From an uncultured Actinomycetes bacterium (lineage in GTDB: Bacteria; Actinomycetota; Aquicultoria; CAJVYJ01), in assembly GCA_913009475.1 (NCBI GenBank), contig CAJVYJ010000106.1, forward strand, positions 1 through 6,634: a stretch of 6,634 nt of DNA, given 5' to 3'. The position numbers and the translations under genes are program-made. The notes beneath the pieces were generated by a model that saw nothing but the letters and a program-made list of their open reading frames with translations, had not been told where the DNA came from and made no database searches. Below are positions 1-4,454 of this stretch, piece after piece. Each line of letters begins with the position of its first letter. Within the stretch, counting starts at the first letter, position 1.

Positions 1-212
1 GCTTAATGAACGGTCCTTGCGGCGGCTCGCAAGGCGGCCAGTGTGAGGTTTCCAAAGATATCGATTGCGCCTGGCTGCAAATCTATTACCGGCTTAAGAA
101 TCAAGGACGGCTTGATTTAATGACCAAATATACTCCGCCCAAAAATTGGACAACCGCGCGTGACGGCGGGCCGCGTCGTACAGTACGCGAGGATTTGAAA
201 GTGAAAAAATAA
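1..212 (+). CDS. metV: MetV-like protein, C-terminal fragment (methylenetetrahydrofolate reductase C-terminal domain)
   Basis: The reading frame is already open at the left edge (first full codon at 3-5), so only about 69 C-terminal residues are visible. They contain the cysteine-rich signature NGPCGGSQGGQCEV, then DCAWLQIYYRL and a GRLDLM segment. This is the hallmark of the MTHFR C-terminal/MetV family (PF12225). In acetogens MetV partners MetF in the enzyme that reduces methylene-THF to methyl-THF. The three cysteines (about residues 6, 14 and 22 of the fragment) are probably metal or Fe-S ligands; that is inferred from the family. A complete metF follows on the same strand, which supports the call, although two other genes intervene. 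Base composition matches metF: 35 of 60 bases are G or C in 121-180. The stop TAA is at 210-212. The missing N-terminal part cannot be judged. Confidence 0.85.
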   Translation, partial: LMNGPCGGSQGGQCEVSKDIDCAWLQIYYRLKNQGRLDLMTKYTPPKNWTTARDGGPRRTVREDLKVKK

Positions 213-213
213 G

Positions 214-549
214 ATGGATTATAAAAGAAAAACCTTACTTGAGGAAAATTTAAAAAAGATTGTCGCTACATTAAAAGAAAGATACAAACCGGAAAAAATT
301 ATTTTATTCGGGTCATTAGTCAGCGGCAATATATCCAGCAATAGCGATATCGATTTATTGATTATTAAGAAAACGAAGCTAAAATTTTATGATCGTTTGC
401 GGGAAGTCGCCGAATTATGCGACTATAACGTTGGCGCTGATTTGCTGGTTTATACTCCATCCGAGTTCGCGGAGGAGATAAAAACAAATATTTTTTTAAG
501 AGGCGAAATAATTGAAAAGGGCAGAGTTATTTATGATTGCGCCGCATAA
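214..549 (+). CDS. minimal nucleotidyltransferase (MNT domain), putative MntA-type antitoxin
   Basis: This 111-residue protein is a stand-alone MNT-fold nucleotidyltransferase. The catalytic signature GSX10DXD is intact: Gly33-Ser34 in ILFGSLVSGN, then Asp45 and Asp47 in SDIDLLII. A third candidate metal-binding Asp76 lies in GADLLVY. Such proteins usually pair with a HEPN protein encoded next door. In characterised MntA-HepT systems the MNT protein is an antitoxin that AMPylates the HEPN toxin; that role is inferred here. The ATG lies 1 nt after the metV stop and no good Shine-Dalgarno is visible, so translation is probably coupled to metV. The 3' end overlaps the HEPN gene. The gene is strikingly AT-rich: only 16 of 60 bases are G or C in 241-300, unlike metV and metF, which suggests acquisition. 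Confidence 0.88.
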   Translation: MDYKRKTLLEENLKKIVATLKERYKPEKIILFGSLVSGNISSNSDIDLLIIKKTKLKFYDRLREVAELCDYNVGADLLVYTPSEFAEEIKTNIFLRGEIIEKGRVIYDCAA

Positions 550-931
550 AAAATGGTTGATTAAAGCTGAGGACGATTTAAATTTTGCCAACGTTGGCAT
601 AGAAGCCGGCTTCTATGCCCAAGTTTGTTTCCTTTCACAGCAAGTGATTGAAAAAAGCTTGAAGTCTTATCTGGTTTTTTCGGGTGAACTTTATCCAAGG
701 ACCCATAAATTAGTTGACCTTTGGAAATTATGCCGCTCGCTCGAGAAAGAACTCACGCCTTTTGAGGGTAGATTTAGAATTATTGATGAATATTATATTC
801 CTGCTCGTTATCCGGACGTGTTGCCGGGCAGCTTGTTGTCAGGTGAACCTTCGTTAGATAATGCCGGGGAAGCACTGGAGACAGCAACCAGGATTTATAA
901 AATTATTAATGACAAGATTGGGCAAAAATGA
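533..931 (+). CDS. HEPN domain protein, partner of the upstream MNT nucleotidyltransferase
   Basis: From ATG 533 this is a 132-residue helical protein matching the HEPN family (PF05168). It has KKWLIKAEDDLNFA at the N-terminus, FLSQQVIEKSLKSYLVF in the middle, then YPRTHKLVDLWKLC and finally YYIPARYPDVLPGS. The start is uncertain: an in-frame TTG at 512 would add seven residues and has an AAGAGG 8 nt upstream. ATG 533 is preferred because the conserved HEPN N-terminus begins there. It overlaps the MNT gene by 17 nt (38 nt from the TTG). Its TGA overlaps the metF ATG as ATGA (928-931), so translational coupling is likely. The Rx4-6H ribonuclease motif of HEPN toxins is not visible: the only histidines are His5 and the one in RTHK, and neither lies 4-6 residues after an Arg. 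It may therefore be a non-nuclease HEPN or use divergent residues. Confidence 0.85.
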   Translation: MIAPHKKWLIKAEDDLNFANVGIEAGFYAQVCFLSQQVIEKSLKSYLVFSGELYPRTHKLVDLWKLCRSLEKELTPFEGRFRIIDEYYIPARYPDVLPGSLLSGEPSLDNAGEALETATRIYKIINDKIGQK

Positions 932-1854
932 AATCCGGCAGTAATTTAGAAAAAGTATTAACAGCAGGCAAGTTCGCGGTCACCGCCGAGCTGGGTCCGC
1001 CCAAGAATGCCGACAGCGACGTCATTCGCCGCAAAGCCGAACATCTGCGCGGCGTGGTGGACGCGGTCAATCTTACCGACTGCCAAACCGCGATTGTGCG
1101 TATGTCCTCTATCGCCGCCGGCGCCATTCTTTTGCAAGAGGGCCTGGAGCCGGTCATCCAGATGACCTGTCGCGACCGTAACCGCATCGGCATCCAGAGC
1201 GACTTGTTGGGCGCGGCGGCGTTGGGCGTGAAAAATCTGCTCTGCCTGACCGGTGACCATCAATCATTCGGCAATCATCCCCAATCCAAAAACGTTCACG
1301 ACCTTGATTCCATCCAGATGTTGAAGATGGTCAAGGATATGCGCGATGAGAAGAAGTTCCAATGCGGTGAGGAGATGGAGGTCGAGCCGCGCTTTTTTAT
1401 CGGCGCCGCCGCCAACCCCTTTGCCGACCCGTTTGAGTTTCGCGCGTTGCGGTTGGGGAAAAAGGCCGCCGCCGGCGCTGATTTTATCCAGACCCAAATA
1501 GTTTATAACGTCGAGAAGTTCAAGCGTTGGCTGGAGATGGTACGCCAACTCGGCCTGGATAAAGAAGTTTATATCCTGCCCGGCGTGACGCCGCTGAAAT
1601 CAGCCGGCATGGCCAAGTATATGAAGAATTATGTGCCGGGGTTGGACGTGCCCGACGCCTTAATTGAGCGCATCTCTAAAGCCTCCGACCCCAAAGATGA
1701 GGGCATCAACATCGCCGTGGAAATCATCAACCAACTGCGCGAGCTCGAGGGCGTGGCCGGCATTCACATCATGGCCATCGAATGGGAAGAGGCCGTACCG
1801 GTTATTACCAAACGCGCCGACCTTTTACCGAGACCCATTATGGGGGACGGATAA
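928..1854 (+). CDS. metF: methylenetetrahydrofolate reductase (MetF)
   Basis: This complete 308-residue MTHFR (PF02219) is a flavoprotein TIM barrel. It reduces 5,10-methylene-THF to 5-methyl-THF, which feeds methionine synthesis or a Wood-Ljungdahl-type methyl branch. Family landmarks appear in order: FAVTAELGPPKN with Glu21 (equivalent of E. coli Glu28), VNLTDCQTAIVRM, the QMTCRDRNRIG strand (79-88), LCLTGDHQ with Asp110 (equivalent of E. coli Asp120 near FAD), FIQTQIVYN with Gln190, ILPGVTPLKS, and the C-terminal GIHIMA. The length is normal for the short bacterial MetF. The ATG at 928 overlaps the preceding HEPN stop and has no strong Shine-Dalgarno, which points to coupling. In 1021-1080, 37 of 60 bases are G or C, far above the two genes before it. 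With the MetV fragment upstream it probably forms a MetV-MetF enzyme. Confidence 0.96.
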   Translation: MKSGSNLEKVLTAGKFAVTAELGPPKNADSDVIRRKAEHLRGVVDAVNLTDCQTAIVRMSSIAAGAILLQEGLEPVIQMTCRDRNRIGIQSDLLGAAALGVKNLLCLTGDHQSFGNHPQSKNVHDLDSIQMLKMVKDMRDEKKFQCGEEMEVEPRFFIGAAANPFADPFEFRALRLGKKAAAGADFIQTQIVYNVEKFKRWLEMVRQLGLDKEVYILPGVTPLKSAGMAKYMKNYVPGLDVPDALIERISKASDPKDEGINIAVEIINQLRELEGVAGIHIMAIEWEEAVPVITKRADLLPRPIMGDG

Positions 1855-1890
1855 CGGGGGAAGGGTGACGGTTAGTTAAGGTACATTAGG

Positions 1891-1911
1891 GGACGTTGTT
1901 GCTTTCGTTGC
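1891..1911 (+). repeat. imperfect ~22-bp direct repeat, copy A
   Basis: The stretch starts GGACGTTGTTGCTTTCGT. It matches 2587-2608 in the same orientation at 19 of 22 positions, with one gap and two mismatches. The two copies bracket the minus-strand nucleotidyltransferase module. It lies in the 91-bp noncoding stretch between metF and that module, which otherwise shows no clear element. Its nature is unknown; it may be a remnant of a mobile-element end. Confidence 0.4.
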
Positions 1912-1945
1912 GTTACTTTTAAATATTGAGCTATTAGCAGTTTTT

Positions 1946-2401
1946 TTATTTCCCCTCTTTTATTTGTCGATTTTTTATTTCTTCCAAGAATTTCAAATCT
2001 TCGTTGTCTTTCGGCCGACCGGCGGCCTTCTTCATTTTAATTAAATCGTCCAAGCCGGCAAAAAAAACTTTTGTGTTACCAATTTCGCTTTCTATTCTTC
2101 CTCTCCAGGCTTCCTCAAAGTTTATACCGGCAACAAAAGGATGAACATCGGTTTCAATTAAATATTGTCTAATCAATATCTTATTTTTTATCAGGTCATC
2201 AATACTGACATCAGAAACGTCGTAGCCAAACTCACTCAGTGCTTTATGAACTTTTTTGGCATTGTCGAGGCTTGGGTCAATAAATATATCTATATCCAGT
2301 GTCGCGCGGGAATAACCATGCACAGGAAAGGCCGTGGCGCCGATTATAAGATAACGAACGTTATTTTCGTTTAATGATTTCAGCAGTTTTTCGATGTCCA
2401 T
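1946..2401 (-). CDS. DUF6036/AbiEii-like nucleotidyltransferase
   Basis: This is a 151-residue protein with the Pol-beta nucleotidyltransferase core of the DUF6036/AbiEii-like group. RYLIIGATAFPVHGY (17-30) is the helix-turn segment. SRATLDIDIFI carries Arg32 and the catalytic pair Asp36 and Asp38, and Asp85 in IETDVHPF is a candidate third acidic ligand. The C-terminal DLIKMKKAAGRPKDNEDLKFLEEI is typical of the group, where its Lys/Arg-rich helix is strongly conserved. The family is often found in two-gene, toxin-antitoxin-like modules; substrate and target here are unknown. The start is ATG at 2399-2401 with TAAGGGA close upstream, inside the end of the preceding 61-residue gene (41-nt overlap), implying co-translation. 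It is unrelated in sequence to the MNT protein at 214-549. The assignment is from motifs only. Confidence 0.85.
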   Translation of the reverse strand: MDIEKLLKSLNENNVRYLIIGATAFPVHGYSRATLDIDIFIDPSLDNAKKVHKALSEFGYDVSDVSIDDLIKNKILIRQYLIETDVHPFVAGINFEEAWRGRIESEIGNTKVFFAGLDDLIKMKKAAGRPKDNEDLKFLEEIKNRQIKEGK

Positions 2402-2546
2402 GGTCCCTTAGTGTTTTTTTTATTAACTCGGAACGCTCAAACATCATTTTAAAGCGCTCCTCGGTAGTCAATGAAAGGAGATAATCTATTTCAAAGCGTA
2501 GTTCGCGGTCATCATCATCTTTGGCAATTTTTAAAATCGGACTCAT
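2361..2546 (-). CDS. small conserved-type protein upstream of the nucleotidyltransferase
   Basis: This 61-residue charged protein reads ELRFEIDYLLSLTTEERFKMM in its centre, then a basic helix ending EIIKRK. It has no signal peptide or membrane segment and is probably all-helical. Short proteins with a 'YLLSLT-x-ERF-x-MMF' core are, from recollection, recurrent upstream partners of this nucleotidyltransferase type; their function is not established. The gene overlaps the nucleotidyltransferase start by 41 nt in another frame, so the two are very likely one transcription unit and may be a binding pair, for example target-and-modifier or antitoxin-and-toxin. The ATG at 2544-2546 is preceded by AAAGAA, a weak ribosome site. 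The reading frame is credible because of the tight arrangement and the protein-like composition. Confidence 0.72.
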   Translation of the reverse strand: MSPILKIAKDDDDRELRFEIDYLLSLTTEERFKMMFERSELIKKTLRDHGHRKTAEIIKRK

Positions 2547-2586
2547 TTCTTTATTTTATCATAAACATAGTGAGGATGTTTAAATA

Positions 2587-2608
2587 GGACGTTGGTTGCT
2601 TGCGGTGC
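2587..2608 (+). repeat. imperfect ~22-bp direct repeat, copy B
   Basis: This stretch starts GGACGTTGGTTGCTTGCG and is the partner of 1891-1911 in the same orientation (19 of 22 positions, one gap). It lies upstream of the small minus-strand gene and runs directly into a perfect palindrome at 2607-2620. The pair could mark the ends of an inserted module or be copies of a dispersed intergenic repeat. Confidence 0.4.
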
Positions 2609-2620
2609 TTGGCGCCAAGC
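2607..2620. repeat. perfect 14-bp palindrome GCTTGGCGCCAAGC
   Basis: The stretch is a perfect inverted repeat without a spacer, centred in the 169-bp gap between the divergent genes at 2546 (- strand) and 2716 (+ strand). A spacer-free dyad here would suit a homodimeric regulator of either gene; it is a poor terminator because it has no loop or T-run. A similar sequence, GCTTAGCGCCAAGA (12 of 14 identical), lies at about 4270-4283 upstream of the propeller gene. Confidence 0.45.
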
Positions 2621-2681
2621 CACTATAATTTTTATGGTAAAAGGTTTAAATACTATCAAGCCTAAGCTTTATATAAACCTG

Positions 2682-2687
2682 TATAAT
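2682..2687 (+). promoter_or_regulatory. candidate -10 element (TATAAT) for the RNA methyltransferase gene
   Basis: A consensus TATAAT lies 28 nt before the ATG at 2716, directly preceded by TG, but without the spacer base of a classic extended -10. No TTGACA-like -35 stands 16-18 nt upstream, so this is a partial match. A ribosome binding site, AAAGG (2704-2708), follows 7 nt before the start codon and supports the chosen start. Confidence 0.4.
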
Positions 2688-2715
2688 GAATTGCTGACTT
2701 CTTAAAGGTTTTTAT

Positions 2716-3984
2716 ATGAATGAAATAACGGTTGAGATACAAAAGCTGGTAAACGGCGGCCAAGGTTTAGGCTTGTACCAGGGCAAACCTGTTTTCGCCT
2801 GGAACACGTTGCCCGGCGAGACCGCCGCCGTCAAGGTTGCTAAAGAGAAAAAAAATTATCTCGAGGGCATCGCAGTGGGGATAAGTAATACCGCGCCGGA
2901 AAGAATCGACCCTAAAGAAGAACACTACCTATCATGCGGCCCCTGGCAGATTATGAGATTCGCTTATGAAAATTATTGGAAGCGGAAAATCGCCAAGGAG
3001 ACATTTAAAAAAATAGGCGGCCTTGAGCTGCCTGAGGCGGTATTGGTCGTCGGCCAAGACTTATTTGGCTACCGCAATAAAATAGAATACGGCTTTTATA
3101 CTGATAAAAGCAGCAACAAGCTGCAGTTTGCTTTTCACCGGCGCGGTTCAGCTGAACTGAGTCCCATAGATACATGTTTGTTGGCAAAAGGTAATATCAA
3201 TAAGGCGGCAATCAATATTCTTGATAGGCTAAACAAGGCCAAGGTGGGCGCCGCCAATCTTAAAAGCTTGATTTTGCGCTCTAACCGCGACGGCCAGGTA
3301 CTGGTGTCTTTATTGGTAACCAACAAAAATTTTAAAATGGCGCCGGATTTTATTATCAACGATATTATCATCGGTTTTCATATCTACTATTTGAACTCAC
3401 CGCGGCCGCCCAAGCTTTTATCCTCTCAGGGAAGTGATTTTATAACTGAGAAGCTCACGTCCAAAACCTTTAAGTGCGGCCCTTTAAGTTTTTTTCAGGT
3501 AAATATCGGTATGTTTGAAAAAACACTCTCAAGAATAAGCACGTTTATCGGCAGTGATGATGAGCTCGTTGATTTCTACAGCGGCGTCGGCGCTATCGGA
3601 ATTACTTTAGGTGATAAAGTCAAAAGCGGTAGCCTGATTGAGAGCGACAAAGCGGCCTCAAGGCTGGCCGGCGCCAACATCAAGATAAACGAGATGCGAA
3701 ATTTTGCGGCGCGAACCGGCAGCGCCGAGCGGATGTTAAGTGAAATTAAAAAGGATAAAACCATCATCTTCGACCCACCGCGGGCCGGGCTGCATCCCAA
3801 GGTGGTCAATAAAGTATTGGAAATCCAACCCCATAGAATCATCTATCTCTCATGCGACACGGCCACCCAAGCTCGAGATATAAAAATACTGAGCCAAAAG
3901 TACAAAGTCGAATTTTGTGAGTTGTACAATTATTTCCCGCGAACTCCGCATATTGAATCATTAGTAGTGCTGGAAAATCACTAG
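2716..3984 (+). CDS. TrmA/RlmD-family RNA (uracil-C5) methyltransferase lacking the Fe-S cysteine motif
   Basis: This 422-residue class I SAM-dependent enzyme (COG2265 type) methylates C5 of a uridine in rRNA or tRNA. Residues 1-60 form a TRAM RNA-binding domain (QKLVNGGQGLGLYQGKPVF). The catalytic domain has FFQVN (259-263), the SAM-binding loop VDFYSGVGAIGI (285-296), FDPPRAGL (352-359) with Asp353, and LSCDTATQARD (378-388) with nucleophile Cys380. NYFPRTPHIESLVVLE (405-420) supplies the general base Glu414. RlmD-type enzymes usually carry C-x5-CGGC near residue 80. Here HYLSCGPWQ keeps a single Cys74, with Cys154 further on, so a 4Fe-4S cluster is improbable. Whether the substrate is 23S rRNA (RlmD-like) or tRNA (TrmA-like) cannot be decided. 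AAAGG 7 nt upstream supports the start. The gene appears monocistronic, and its TAG stop falls within the left end of a MITE-like element. Confidence 0.93.
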   Translation: MNEITVEIQKLVNGGQGLGLYQGKPVFAWNTLPGETAAVKVAKEKKNYLEGIAVGISNTAPERIDPKEEHYLSCGPWQIMRFAYENYWKRKIAKETFKKIGGLELPEAVLVVGQDLFGYRNKIEYGFYTDKSSNKLQFAFHRRGSAELSPIDTCLLAKGNINKAAINILDRLNKAKVGAANLKSLILRSNRDGQVLVSLLVTNKNFKMAPDFIINDIIIGFHIYYLNSPRPPKLLSSQGSDFITEKLTSKTFKCGPLSFFQVNIGMFEKTLSRISTFIGSDDELVDFYSGVGAIGITLGDKVKSGSLIESDKAASRLAGANIKINEMRNFAARTGSAERMLSEIKKDKTIIFDPPRAGLHPKVVNKVLEIQPHRIIYLSCDTATQARDIKILSQKYKVEFCELYNYFPRTPHIESLVVLENH

Positions 3985-4147
3985 GAGCCTGTCTAAGTAT
4001 TCCCGACGATAGCGAAAATTCGGAGGATGAGCTGATTGGCGAGGCGCGACGATGCCGCGTAGCAGTAGCTACTCGGAGGAGTCGGAACAAAGTCAGCGGC
4101 CGTCACACCGGATTTGCAGCCGGAGCGTAATATTTAGACAGGCTCCT
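3983..4147. mobile_element. MITE-like element with 19-bp terminal inverted repeats
   Basis: The ends are inverted repeats: the left end (3983-4001) begins AGGAGCCTGTCTAAGTATT, and the right end (4129-4147) is its reverse complement with one mismatch (18 of 19 match). The 165-bp unit has no credible coding capacity and contains a small hairpin, GTAGC-AGTA-GCTAC (4059-4072). The CGACGAT heptamer occurs twice inside it (4004 and 4047). This is the architecture of a non-autonomous miniature transposable element mobilised in trans. Ends starting GAGCCTGT recall some IS5-type elements, but that comparison is from memory. No target-site duplication is visible. The first two bases of the left repeat form the last two bases of the preceding gene's stop codon. 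Confidence 0.75.
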
Positions 4148-4183
4148 GCGTTCCGGCCATCCATCTCTACTCTTAACTATAAG

Positions 4184-4202
4184 GCGCCAGATGAACTGGC
4201 GC
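4184..4202. repeat. inverted repeat, 7-bp stem with 5-nt loop
   Basis: GCGCCAG, loop ATGAA, CTGGCGC is a perfect GC-rich hairpin 37 nt past the MITE-like element. It could stop transcription arriving from the methyltransferase gene, but no T-run follows, so an intrinsic terminator is not supported. It is the first recognisable structure in the noncoding stretch 4148-4332. Confidence 0.4.
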
Positions 4203-4251
4203 GCTACACATGTCGCGGTTTTACGCTCTTCTCTATGATTACATTTCAATT

Positions 4252-4279
4252 CGCCGGTTTCTAAACGGCGCTTAGCGCC
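4252..4279. repeat. two overlapping, mutually exclusive inverted repeats
   Basis: CGCCGGTTTCTAAACGGCG (4252-4270) can fold with one bulged base. Its 3' arm is shared with GGCGCTTAGCGCC (4267-4279), which forms a second small stem. The shared arm means only one can form at a time. The site is about 55 bp upstream of the -35 box of the propeller gene. It may be a regulatory dyad; no protein is known to bind it. Confidence 0.3.
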
Positions 4280-4332
4280 AAGATGCTAAATAGCTCTTAT
4301 GGTGTGCTCTAAATATTAGAACAACGTAATTA

Positions 4333-4361
4333 TTGACAATCAGTCTATGATTTAGTATAGT
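4333..4361 (+). promoter_or_regulatory. sigma-70 type promoter of the beta-propeller gene
   Basis: A perfect -35 box TTGACA (4333-4338) and a -10 box TATAGT (4356-4361, five of six consensus bases) are separated by the ideal 17 bp. The surroundings are AT-rich and in a noncoding gap. Transcription should begin near 4368, giving a leader of about 87 nt before the ATG at 4455. Nothing points to a different sigma factor. Confidence 0.8.
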
Positions 4362-4367
4362 ATTTTT

Positions 4368-4454
4368 AAGCACACGTATTTTGATTTAAGCGCCGGCAAT
4401 AAACATCCTTGATATTAGAGGGCTTTACCAGGCCAACAAAGGGAGCATCTTGTT
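4368..4454 (+). other. 5' leader with ribosome binding site of the propeller gene
   Basis: The leader runs from the predicted transcription start to the ATG. Its end carries a good Shine-Dalgarno, AAAGGGAG (4438-4445), 9 nt before the start codon. The middle has only short complementary stretches (such as GGC and GCC around 4421-4433), and no conserved riboswitch core was recognised. The strong ribosome site decides ATG 4455 as the start. Confidence 0.5.

Noticed and set aside
906..1548. Open frames on the minus strand opposite metF
   Set aside because: They are antisense to a well-conserved enzyme gene, show no family motif, and arise from the high G+C third positions of metF.
1930..1947. 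Intrinsic terminator after metF (GCTATTAGC followed by a T-run)
   Set aside because: The stem is only three to four base pairs and AT-containing; too weak to call despite seven Ts.
3975..4155. Target-site duplication around the MITE-like element
   Set aside because: The left flank (…AATCACT) and right flank (GCGTTCC…) share no direct repeat of 2 to 9 bp.
4052..4264. A 70-codon frame starting inside the MITE-like element
   Set aside because: It crosses the right inverted repeat and the following hairpin, has no protein-like motif and no Shine-Dalgarno.
4368..4454. Riboswitch (cyclic di-GMP type) in the propeller gene leader
   Set aside because: The conserved core elements of GEMM-type aptamers are not found, and only short scattered complementary stretches occur.
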